Shown: piece after piece, positions 41,101-50,516 of the stretch
How the letters are laid out: every line of letters starts with the position of its first letter
Position numbering within the stretch: the stretch's first letter is position 1
NCBI GenBank assembly: GCA_007449985.2
Contig: VIIQ02000006.1
Span: 496,001-560,000, forward strand
DNA: 64,000 nt
Reading direction: 5' to 3'
Origin: Desmodesmus armatus
Lineage: Eukaryota; Chlorophyta; Chlorophyceae; Sphaeropleales; Scenedesmaceae
The notes under the pieces: model-generated
The model's database searches: none
Told to the model about the DNA's origin: nothing
The model's input: the letters and a program-made list of their open reading frames with translations, nothing else
Translations under genes and position numbers: made by a program

Positions 41101-44100
41101 GGCCCCAGGCAGAGCCTGACTCAACACCGCAGGCAGCCCAGCCATAGCCAGACACCCTTCCCCCCTCTTCCTGCGCCCCACCCCTCCCAAAGCCCCCTCC
41201 ACCCTGCCCCCATCACACTTTCCCCAACCCCCCAACACCTCCACAGCTCCACACCTCCCCGCCCCCACCCACTAGGTCCACAGGTAGGTCAACTACTGTT
41301 CGACCTACCTGTGGACGTAGAGGGTGGGGGCGGGCAGGTGTGGAGGTGTTGGGGGTAAGGGCGCGGGGGGGGGGGGGTAAGGTCCACTCTTACCAGGTAA
41401 GAGTCCACTACAGGTGCACTGTCCTCAGGTCCACTGATGAGTGTTGAGTGAGGGCACTGGGCCCTAGGCTCAGCCCACTCAGCCATAGCCAACCCCCTGC
41501 GCCCCACCCACAGACCCCACCTCCACCACCCACACAGCCCCTCCCCCCCCCCTCCCACACACCTAGACTGCTTGCATGTGACTTGCATGTCCATAGTATG
41601 ATAGCTACTCATGTAATCTATGTGCTAACACACAGCCACCCCCTTTCCCACCAGCCCCCACATATAAGCCCCCCCCCCTCCACCCCCTCACCTGTGAGGT
41701 CCACTGATGAGTGTCATGTGATGAGGGCACTAGGCCCCAGTTCCAGCCCACTTACGGCCAGGCCAGCCATAGCCAGCGCCCCCCCCCCCAAAACGCGCCC
41801 CACCCACAGACCCCACTGGCGTGAGACACCCAGGCGTCCCATTAGCAGTCATGCCCCTGCTTTGGGGGCAGCAGAAGCCTCAGCCCCCCCTCCCCCCCCC
41901 CACACACACAGCTGTGGGTGGCCCTCCTGGAGACCGCCCCCCTCCCTCCACCCACAGCCCCCCCCCCACGCACACAAAGCCCCCCCCCCCCATTATTTAC
42001 CACCCACCTGTAAGGTCCACTGATGAGTGTCGTATGATGAGGGCACTGGGCCCAGGCTCAACCCACTCAGGGCCAGCCCAGCCATAGCCAGGCCCCCTTG
42101 TGCTCCACCCACAGACCCCACCGGTGTCAAACAGCTCGGTGTCCCATTGGCAGTCATCACCCCTGCTGTGGGGGTGGCAGAAGCCTCAGCAGCTAACTGG
42201 CCGAAGGACTCCCTCTCCCGCTCTGCCATGGTCTGTCCGGCTGCTGCTGCTGCTGCTGCCATGGGGTGCATGACAAGTCTGTGAGTCGTGCTGTGGACAT
42301 GTCGCGTTTGGGGGTGGCGGGGGCAGCAGGGGGCAGGGCGCCACTGGTGGTGGTCTCCAGGGGGGTCATGGCACCTGTGGGGGGGGGGGCAGGGGGAGGC
42401 AGAAATGGGGAATGTGGATCGTTATCAAGGAGGAGAGCCAAGATATGCGAAGTCAGATCAATTCAAAACAGCTGGGACACCCAGGCTGTGACGCTGCCAA
42501 GCAGGGAGGCAGACGATGCCGGGGGAGCTAAAGTACACACAGGCAGCAGATGTGTTGCAGTAGGCATGTACGAACTCCCCCCCCCCCCTCCCCCTTCCTC
42601 TGCATACACATAACACACCAATCTCCCTGTTCCCCAGCCCAATTCCTCACCCCCCCTGCATGTGCATGTCAGACCCCCCCTCCCCCTGCAACCCAGCCTG
42701 GTTGTTCACCCGCCCCTGATATGCATATTCATGTAATATTCATGTGACATTCTGGGTTCGCTGCTGTTACACTGAGCGCGGGGCAGTGGGGCCCCTCACT
42801 CAAACACTGTTAGAACGCCCCCCCTAAACCAGCCTGGGCCCTCACCTGACCTCATCCCCAGTGAGAAGGCCTCCCCCATGTGTTGCAAGGAGCCAGTTCG
42901 CATCGCCAGGCTGCCTCCCCCGAAGAACCCCCCAGGCCCCGGGCTGAACAGGCCTGCAGGTGCACCCCCTGCTGCTGCTGCCCCTGCTGCTGTAGGTGTA
43001 GCCATGCCTGAGTGGGGGAGGCCACGCCACTGAAAGCTTGGTGGCTGCTGCTGCGAGGCAGACCACCAAAGTCCTGGGGGCAGGGGTGGGGCAGGAGGGA
43101 AAGCATGGGGGGGAGGGGGGGTGAGTCACTTCACGCAGAAATGGTGTTGGAAGAAGGGTTGATAAACCACGTGTTTTGTTCGTTGGTTAGGGAGCGGCAG
43201 CAGCTCCCTACCTTCTCCCCCCCCCGACAAAACCTGTTTGGCTCTAGCTTGCCTTGCAGCAGCAGGTACGCAGTCCCAGCCAGAGGTTGGCGAAGTACTA
43301 TCACTGGCTCATTATGCCGCGCACCCCTTGGCTGGTGCTTGCAGAGATCAGATAAAGAACGTTCCGTCGTCACAGAACCTGGCTGATTTTGAACAGGACA
43401 GATATAGCCAATCCAATCAGCCAGACAAGGGCACCGACCTTTGACTGCTGTATTATCATCATGCACAATCCATCCTGCAGAATGTACTGTGCAAGAAAAG
43501 GTGTTGTTGCTGCTGCTCACCCCCTGGCTTGCGTTTTATGTCATGCGTGCCCCCACAATCTCCTCCTCTATCTCCAGCAGCCTCAGTGCTGTACCATCAT
43601 CTTGCACCATAATCCTGTGTGATATTTTGTACCCGGGGGAGGGGTGCCGGGGGCAAGAGAAGGTTTGTTGCTGCTGCTCACCCCCTGGCACAAGGAACCT
43701 GCTGGTAAAACGTGTGAAAATGCTGTTTGTGTTGTTGCTGCTGCTCACCCCCTGGCTGGTGTTTCTTGCCATGCGTGCCCCCAAATCTCCTCCTCTATCT
43801 CCAGCAGCCTCAGAGCCGTCTCAAACCTATTTTCAGCAACCTGGTTTGGGGTTTGGGTTTGTCAGGTTGCTGCTGCTCACCCCTTGGCTTGCGTTTCTTG
43901 TCATGCGTGCCCCCACAATCTCCTCCTCTATCTCCAGCAGCCTCAGAGCAGTCTCAAAGGCATACGGGCTGGAACAACCCTGGCACAGCTCGGGCGCAGC
44001 AGCACACCGACCCTCAAGCATGATCCTGGGGCAGCAACACAAGGGGAGGGGGGGAGGGGGGAGGGGAGCAGGGCCAGAAGTGTTGATAGGACGTTGCATG

Positions 44101-47100
44101 TGGCTTCCTCTTGCTGTGATGCAGGATAGGCCAACCTGTCCTCTCTTGTGCATGTATGTGTGCATGTGAGGTGTCTGTGGTGTGTCAGCAGAGGGAGTGC
44201 ATGCGTACTCATGCACGCTCACTAGGATCCGTCCTACAGTCCAAGGAATGACGCTTGTACTACCAAAAGCCAGGGTGTGTGGTATGTGATGTCTGTATAG
44301 TGCTGTGAAGGCCACCTGAAGCTGACATGTGATGCAGGCCTTGTAGGTCCTTGTGCACTGTGGTGCGCCTGCACCTCACAGCACCCTGCAAACTGCCAAC
44401 TGTGCACCACCAGCCACTGGCACTGTTGATCCTATAGAACATAAACTTGTACAGACCCATTGCTGCTCACCTGCACACCTCCAGCACTGCCACGCGCCTG
44501 TTGTGCCTGTCCATAGACCCTGGCGCGGCAACATTCACGGCCTGACGCAGCCTGGACACAACACCAGCACCAACACAAACACCAGCACCAACGTCAGCGA
44601 CAGCAACAGCACCACCAAGCAAGGAACGAAGAGTTCATCAGCCATCAGCCTGTCAGCAGTACAGGAGGTACATGGAATGCCACAGACCGCTTGGACCCCT
44701 CAAAGCTTAGGATTGACCTGCGAACCACTGGAAACCCTTCAGCTGTGCATCTGCGTCGACAGCTAGCCGACCAGCCAGGCCAGCAGTTAGCTTACTTGCG
44801 CAGGTATGTGTCGTGGAAGCGCACGTAGTCAGGTGTGGGTGGTGTGCTGCACATGATCTCCTTCAGCGTGGGGGTGGCATGGTCAGAGTCCAGCTCAAGC
44901 GTCTGCAGGCAACAGAAGCAACACACACAGACCGTCATGTCAAAAACATCAAACGCAAGGCTGTCGCCAAGCCATCACACGTCAGCTGTTGCTCCACCAA
45001 GACTGCTGCTGTCTAGCTGGTGTGATTCTAAGGTGCAGACATGTGCATGACTCATCACCGGGCGTCTTCATCCTTGTCACACCCATTACACTTTCAGTGA
45101 AAAGCTGTCTCCTAGACTCAGGCTGTCGCTCTTACAAGCTTTGACGTAGCCTCTAGGGACGCAAGCCGTCACTGACGAGGCCAAATGCAAGGCCTCCGTT
45201 GGCCAACCACCAACATATTACCACAAACCAATGCAGGATTTAAATTGGGACAGAGTCCCATCCTCGCCACCAGCCAGCGAGCAAGCTTTTCATGTGCCGG
45301 TGTTTGAACACCATGAATTCATGCGGTCCCAACACTGGCTGCGCCCCCTTCTTACCTCGTCCGCCAGCTCCGATAGCACGGCACTGCGCACAGCCTCCTC
45401 ACACACCTGGGAGGAGAGGGGGGGGTGGCAGGGGGGTTGTAAAGGGGAGGGAGCACATGGTTGGTTGGCTACTGGCAGGTGTGCGGGGCGGGGGGGGGGG
45501 GACCCGGCAGGAGCAACACACTGAGGGGGGTGCGCTGGTGGGGGTGACTACCTAACTACGCGCTAACTCAGCACTGCCTGACGCAGCTTCCGTCTGCCGT
45601 CACTCCCCCGGTAACTGGTGTTGTACTTGACTTGCACGATTCGAGCCAGCCATCAGATAGGTGGGCGCTTTGCACGACAGGAGTAGACCAACCATTGGAT
45701 GGTTGCACCTGCTGCTGCTGTCTTGATGACCGCCCCACCTCCCTTATTTTGTCTGCCAGTCGTGCCGCCACCTTTGCCTGTGTGCCCGGCTGTCCTCCTT
45801 GACTGTCTCCCCCCCCCCCCGCCCCCTTGCCACCCCCATCCCCACCATGCTGCACCCCCTCCCTTCCCACACACACCAGCCATGCAGCCACATGTAGTAC
45901 ACCTTAACATCTTGACTGGCCCCGCGCACCTTTGCCGCATCTCCTCCCGCTTCCCTGACTTTGTCTGCCAGTCGTGCCGCCACCTTAGCCTGTGTGTCCA
46001 GGCTGTCCTCCTTGAGCTGCACGTCAGCCAGCAGGGCCAGCAGCGGCAGGCGCTCACCAGGGGCAGCTCAGTGCCCAGCGCATCACGCAGAGACACCTCA
46101 GCCTCCTCAAGCTGACCTGCAATCAGGGTGGGGTTGGGGGGGGGGGGAGGGGGGGAGGAGGGGGGGGGAGTGGGTGGGGGGCGGGGGTGGGGAGCTCAGC
46201 ACTGGGTGGGTGGCACCCAGCGCATCACGCAGGGACACCTCAGCCTCCCACAGGTGGCCTGCAGTGATAACCAGGGTGGTGTTTGGTGGTGTTTGCAGTT
46301 GCCCTCCGATCTGCTGATGCTGTATTGCAGAAGCATGCTGCCTATAGCTGCTGGCCCACTGCCCCCCCCCTCATCCTTTGACTGAACTCCCCCCCCCCCC
46401 CCCCACCCACCCACCCACCAGTCATGCAGCTTGATGTGTTCCCCACAGCATCCCTGTCAGCACCCACCTGCAGCCATGTGTGCATCAGCCAGGCGCCGCA
46501 CCAGGGCTGGCAGCTTGGCAGAAAGACTCGCATGACCCCTGTGGGCCAGGTTCACCTGCGGCGGGGGGGGGGGGGGGGGGAGCACACACCACACACCGCC
46601 GAAGGAGCATGGAAACAAGGGGCAAGCTTCCAGTCGTTGGGGCACCTATATAACCTGGAGTGGTGCGCAAAGGTGAGAATGCACCACTGGCTGAGACACC
46701 ACTGGATGTCTTGATGCAGGTGTTGGTACACGATGTAGTTACAACTGCCCTCTTGTCCAGAAGATGCCTGTGTTTGTGGTGGGAGCGGGTCAGCTGCTGC
46801 TGCCACCCCTGGCGTGCTAAGTGCTGTGTCTTCTGCACGCTAGGTGTGTGAGACTCTCATTAGCTGTTTCCGCTTCCCAAACCCTTGGGTTTGGGAAGCA
46901 CTCTGGCGGCATGCTGTACTCTGCATGCTGTGTGCTGTGTGCTGGTCACTGTCTGCTCCTCACTGCATGCCATGTGTGTGGTGTGTGCAGTGTACAGTGC
47001 ATGCTGTGCATGCTTTCGTCCCTCACCAGCTGCTGGTCTGCGTCTACTGCCTTGCTCCACTGCTGTGTTGCGTGGTACAGCTCAGACAGGCCCTGCCAGG

Positions 47101-47682
47101 CCTCAACAGCCTTGTCATGCAGGCTGGTGGCCTTCAGGTAGCTCAACTCAGCCTGGGGGTTTCACACAGCAACGTGCCACATACACACAACAGGAGTGTG
47201 AGTGCAGGGACTTTCGGTTCCATGGTTTCATGAGCTTCAGTATTGTAAGGACCCCTCCCCTCCTGGAGGGACCCAGAGGGTCCAAGGAACTGTCGGACAC
47301 TGGAAGAGTGAGTCAGCAGGCAGCTGCAGCAGACAGCTGCCGTGCTGCAGTTGTGAACGCTGAGGGCAACAAGTATCGCACTCTTACCTTCTCGTACTCT
47401 CCAAGGCTGTATGCACACTTGCCGATGTACCTGCATTGCGCAGAAGACACAACCCCAATGACGCTGCTGATGTGGAAGCAGGAGTGGCTCATGGCGTGCA
47501 GTGTTCTGGCTTCTCTATTTTGACTTGTGACTGCAATTCACGGACCAGCCTACTCACACGAATGCTTCATAGCACTTGCTGTCCTCCTTCAAGGCAGCTT
47601 TGCAGTGCTGGATGGCTTCCTCATAGTTCTTCGCTGCAAGGCAGTCACGGGCCGACTTGAGAGCCTTACGTGCTGCCGACAT
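29133..47682 (-). CDS. SKI3: SKI3 / TTC37, TPR scaffold of the Ski RNA-decay complex
   Basis: Scaffold that joins SKI2 helicase and SKI8 and delivers RNA to the cytosolic exosome (family role). Exons, approximately: 47682-47558, 47430-47388, 47152-47027, 46555-46468, 46116-45930, 45406-45356, 44902-44796, 44551-44471, 44025-43881, 43073-42851, 42278-42008, 40512-40363, 40034-39950, 39480-39381, 38810-38693, 38440-38361, 38046-37927, 37455-37314, 36632-36511, 36221-36023, 35470-35210, 34432-33305, 33015-32810, 32479-31861, 31333-31107, 30782-29133; about 2,200 residues. The N-terminus (ARKALKSARDCLAAKNYEEA, then KAVEAWQGLSELYHATQQW) closely follows human TTC37. Mid-protein TPRs include SAELWEGLGASYQALGRHAS and AMLWVQLGRLYSRYG; the C-terminal part has HRQVGRMLASEGLVIEAEMA. 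Several exons have echoes in neighbouring introns and three (46060, 43016, 32297) need one extra base. Joints between 40,300 and 42,000 are unresolved. Confidence 0.9.
34941..35150 (-). repeat. Two echoes of the SKI3 exon ending at 35210
   Basis: The exon end encoding HEAAVNSYQAAIR with donor (35206-35265) is repeated in the next intron at about 35080-35145 and 34947-35010. Spacing is about 130 bases. The outer copy keeps a strong CATCAG/GTGAGTG donor; the middle copy has CATCAG/GTGTGTT. Between them GTGGTCT and CTCCCTCA fragments also recur, so the unit includes intron sequence. Confidence 0.9.
35801..35843. repeat. Perfect 16-bp inverted repeat, 11-nt loop
   Basis: CCCAGTGTGACCCAGG at 35801-35816 pairs perfectly with 35828-35843 around GCACCGTATGG. 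It sits in a SKI3 intron and would fold on either strand. No poly-T follows, so it is not a terminator. Confidence 0.9.
36640..36875 (-). repeat. Echoes of a SKI3 exon start with acceptor
   Basis: The acceptor and exon start encoding EGNADAG (about 36610-36635) recur upstream, at about 36722-36780 and 36838-36872, as ATGCTGATGC-containing blocks preceded by a TTGTAC-rich acceptor-like tract. Flanking CACACGCACAC microsatellite sequence is copied with them. Confidence 0.7.
37505..37556 (+). repeat. (GGCA)n tetranucleotide repeat
   Basis: About a dozen imperfect GGCA/GGCG units in a SKI3 intron. A similar imperfect GGCA/GACA tract occurs at 40067-40105. Confidence 0.85.
40790..41890 (-). repeat. 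Array of up to four echoes of the SKI3 exon at 42278-42008
   Basis: The exon's 3' half and donor recur downstream at about 41890-41695, 41520-41425, 41160-41065 and (short) 40835-40790. Shared landmarks on the plus strand are GTCCACTGATGAGTGT, GAGGGCACTGGG and CAGCCCAGCCATAGCCA. The nearest copy extends through the CCCATTAGCAGTCAT and GCAGAAGCCTCAG blocks. Copies decay with distance. The 41695 copy keeps a GTGAGG donor in the right place. C and G runs separate the units. Confidence 0.88.
41230..41355. repeat. Foldback of about 125 bp inside the SKI3 echo array
   Basis: GTCCACAGGTAGGTC (41276-41290) pairs perfectly with 41302-41316. Outside this, CCCCGCCCCCACCC, CCACACCT and CCCCAACACCTCCACA on the left match complements on the right, so the arms extend about 55 bases. 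A diverged relative is visible at about 40930-40980. Confidence 0.8.
43500..43830 (-). repeat. Echoes of the SKI3 exon at 44025-43881
   Basis: The exon end encoding LRLLEIEEEIVGARM and NASQG/GTGAGC is repeated at about 43830-43740 and 43610-43500, plus a donor-only shred at about 43690-43660. Each copy is followed by the same TTGTTGCTGCTGCTCACCCC (plus strand) junction. One copy is frame-shifted within the conserved Glu-rich helix, so at most one of the three is a normal exon. Confidence 0.9.
45236..45300 (+). repeat. Dispersed about 110-bp repeat, partial copy
   Basis: It contains GGGACAGAGTCCCATCCTCG...CCAGCCAGCGAGC, parallel to the core at 12600-12660. The head with TACAG repeats is missing. 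Confidence 0.55.
45735..45812 (-). repeat. Echo of SKI3 exon 5 (3' half)
   Basis: About 75 bases matching 45945-46022 (encoding KEDSLDTQAKVAARLADK) recur downstream, about 80 percent identical. Frame-disrupting changes follow the first eight codons, so the copy is not an alternative exon of equal function. Confidence 0.85.
46205..46262 (-). repeat. Echo of SKI3 exon 5 (5' half with acceptor)
   Basis: A copy of 46075-46122, including a TGCAG acceptor and the codons for EAEVSLRDALG, lies about 145 bases upstream in the preceding intron. Exon 5 is therefore flanked on both sides by pieces of itself. Confidence 0.87.
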
Positions 47683-47990
47683 TGCTGCAGCTGCAAGTGG
47701 GCTGGCTACAACATCGCTGTGGCACTACTCTAGGTGATCGCAGCAGATCTGAGCAAGTCACTGAGGGTACTGGAGGAACGCAGCAATCACGTCACCTGCC
47801 GGGTCTTTGCTTGCACTTGCGTCGCCCTTCCAATCACCAACAGGCTGGCTCTACGCTCAACGATGAGTCATGTCATGTGTATCTCTTTGACCACGCTGAC
47901 AGGCTGAGTATTCTCTTTGGCGGATTTCTGGAGTGCAATACCTGCCACTTGGATTGAATTCACCATATGCAATTCACAAGTGGGGGCATC
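47683..47990. promoter_or_regulatory. Bidirectional promoter region, SKI3 and acidic protein
   Basis: 308 bases separate the two divergent start codons, so a shared promoter is likely. No canonical TATA box was recognised. Coregulation is an inference from spacing only. Confidence 0.55.
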
Positions 47991-49132
47991 ATGGATGCAA
48001 GGCAATTGTTGCAGGTACTGCAGGGACTGCTGCATCAGCAGTCACCATCAACTGTGCCAGCACCTGCTCCAATAGTGCTGCTGATTGTTTTTTGTACACT
48101 TTGTACTCTTCAACTCCCTCCGGCCTTGCAGAGCAAACAGAAGGCCATTGCGGCGATTAAGGCGCAGCAGTACCCAGAAGCAGTCCACATCCTTGAGGAG
48201 GGTGAGCCCGTTACAGCTTTCAAGCTGGTTGGAAAAATTCATCACAGTATGGTGGACTCATCAGCAGCGTGCACGTGCTGTGCTGTATGCTGTGCAGTGC
48301 GTGATGCATCACCTGGGGGCACACTCCTGGACCCTCTGCTGGCCGAGATGCTGAGCACACTGCAGCAGAAGGTTGCACAAGGCAAGAGCGGGTTGTGGGA
48401 AGCTCAAGAAGATACCGTGTCATTCAACAGGCAGCGAGCTTCTACTCAATCATGCAGTACGCTTTTTGCAGCATCAGCCCACAACGCAGCAGTGGCAGCA
48501 CTGCATGTACACCAACACTATCATAGTATGTGTGCCCGTTTCCTGCAGATGCTGCTGGATCCTCATCTGGTGAAGATGAGGGTACCAGCTCAGAGACAGG
48601 GAGTGACGAATCAGGGGACGACGAGCGCAGCAGCCTATCTGAGGGTGGCTCCAGCGATGCAGAGCCATCGAGCGACCCTGCTGAAGACGATGACAGTGCA
48701 GGACAGGGCTCACAAGATGCGCCAGGCGGTATGCAGCAGCCCTGCCACGTTTCTGACTCCAGCACAGCAACAGCACAGCATGCCACACACCTCAGCGCGC
48801 ATGCTGCAGCAGGCACCAGCACAACATCCAGTGCCCTGCAGGACATGGCCAGCCATCAGCAGGCGCAGCTCAGCACAGTACCAGGCACGGATGCTGCAGG
48901 AGCGCAGCTGGGCAGCTGCAGCACAGGTGCCGGTGGTCCACAGCAAGCAGCAGCTGTCTCCTGCCCAGTTGTGGGTGCCATCCAACTGGCACCAGACAGC
49001 TGCAGTTTGAGCCATGGTGAACATGCGCACTTGCGGCAGCAGCTGCTGGCGAGCCTGGAAGCAGACAAGGAGGCAGCGGCACTGCAGCAGGCGCTGGCAG
49101 ATGACCCGCTGCTGTCACTGAGCCTCAGCTAA
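47991..49132 (+). CDS. Acidic Ser-rich protein of unknown function
   Basis: Four exons fit in phase: 47991-48014, 48132-48201, 48298-48381, 48549-49132, summing to 762 bases (253 residues). The third intron has a GC donor (CACAAG/GCAAGA), supported by exact phase. Residues 1 to about 60 look helical and contain KQKAIAAIKAQQYPEAVHIL, which resembles one TPR-like helix pair, then LLDPLLAEMLSTLQQKVAQ. Next comes a highly acidic Ser/Glu/Asp tract (SSSGEDEGTSSETGSDES) and a Ser/Thr/Gln/Ala-rich tail that ends in a Leu-rich helix (ADDPLLSLSLS). The acidic tract suggests casein kinase 2 type phosphorylation, an inference only. I do not recognise the family. It is divergent from SKI3. Confidence 0.62.
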
Positions 49133-49174
49133 AAGCTTAGGCCTGTTCAGCAGTTGAGCAGCAAGCACGTTGGG

Positions 49175-49179
49175 TGTAA
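49175..49179 (+). terminator. Poly(A) signal TGTAA for the acidic-protein gene
   Basis: TGTAA 43 bases after the stop codon, the expected distance for a chlorophycean gene. It supports the stop and strand assignment of the gene above. Confidence 0.6.
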
Positions 49180-50516
49180 ACGATGGCCGGGCATGCTGTT
49201 TGTGTGGGGTTGGAGCCACGGAAGGATTGCTGGCGTGCTGCATGGCGTGCTGTGCAGGTCAGCCAGCACGCTTACCAGCAGTGTGGGCCAGTGTTATGGG
49301 GCTAGCAGCTGGGTGGGGCCTGGAGCAGCTGATAGTTGGGAGTGTGGCACACTCCAGTGGCAACATGGGCATAAGCACGGGTGCTTCATGACAGTGGGGG
49401 GGTGTATTGTTGGGTCATTGCTGTGTGTGGCAAGATGTAAGCTGTCTGGCACATAGATGTGACTGGGCTGTAATAGCGTCCGCACTCGGCTTCGGGCGTC
49501 GCACTTTTGGGATTTTGATCCGTCATGGCATGCCTGCATGCCCACCACGACATAACTGTGTGCACTCTAGCTCAGCAACGGCAATGCCAACAACCTACAA
49601 TCAGTCTACGATGGCACCCATACGGCCGTCTCGGCGGGCTGTCTGGTGAACCCCAGCCTAAGAGGTCCTCTCACATGGCTTGCAGCAGACACAGCACAAG
49701 CACGCCAGCCCCAATAGCCCAAAATGGACAACAGTTGGTGTTCAATGACTGGGAACTCACCGTGGGGCTGCTGGTCGTCCCTCTCACGGACGAGACACCA
49801 AAGTGTCGTGTGTGTGTGTGGGGGGGAGGGGTTGGGTCCAAGGGGTCCAAGGTTTGGCAGCATGGTGTCAGATCCGAGGCATGTGCTCGAATGGTTGACG
49901 CAGATGTTTGGGCGCCGCTTCTCCCATCCAGGTGGATGGCGCAGAGGTTTGGGCCATTGAATTCAGCGAGTTTGCAATGGGTGCATTGTCGATGTGAAGT
50001 AGGGGGGGGGGGGGGCATGCCAGCAACCCTCTGGTGAAGTCATGGATCAGACAAGCCATGCCATTCGTCCAACAGCGTTTCACCTTGAGCATCAGTGCCC
50101 TTGAGCGCAGAACCAGGCAGTCAGGCAGGCAGTCAGTTGAGTCTGCCGTTGTGTTCCAGCGGAACGACAACTGCCATACTTTTTGGCGATATCAGCGAAA
50201 AAGGGAGCGTCTTAGATTAAGTCCTCATGGCGCCCTTCCTCCAAGTCTGGGTTACCTCATGTTACAATTTGGTGACAGTTTCAAGTTGGCAACGGTCAGG
50301 ATCCTCGTGATGATACACCATCCCGCAAGCCAGCCATCATACGTTCGATGGTCAGCAGGTATCAAAAGTATCCACAAAAGCAAGTTGTACTGACAAACCT
50401 TGTCGAAGCCCGAAAAAGCGACACATTCGGAATCACCATTGTTTCAGCTCGCCGCAAGCAAGGCAGCCACAGAAAGGCTTGTAAACACAGTGCTTTGAAG
50501 CGTTGCAGTCCCAGCC
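49180..50516. other. Intergenic region, no gene seen
   Basis: About 1.3 kb between the acidic-protein gene and the qRRM gene. Several open frames exist but none has splice-supported or family-like content. G runs occur at about 49820 and 50000. It probably contains the qRRM promoter and 5' UTR. Confidence 0.5.

Noticed and set aside
45292..45555. Possible additional small gene on plus strand
   Set aside because: It overlaps a supported SKI3 exon (45406-45356) on the opposite strand and is otherwise G-rich low complexity.
29133..47682. Two separate TPR genes instead of one SKI3
   Set aside because: The segment starting at 47682 matches the TTC37 N-terminus and the segment ending at 29133 its C-terminus in colinear order, with no internal start/stop pair or promoter-like gap between them.
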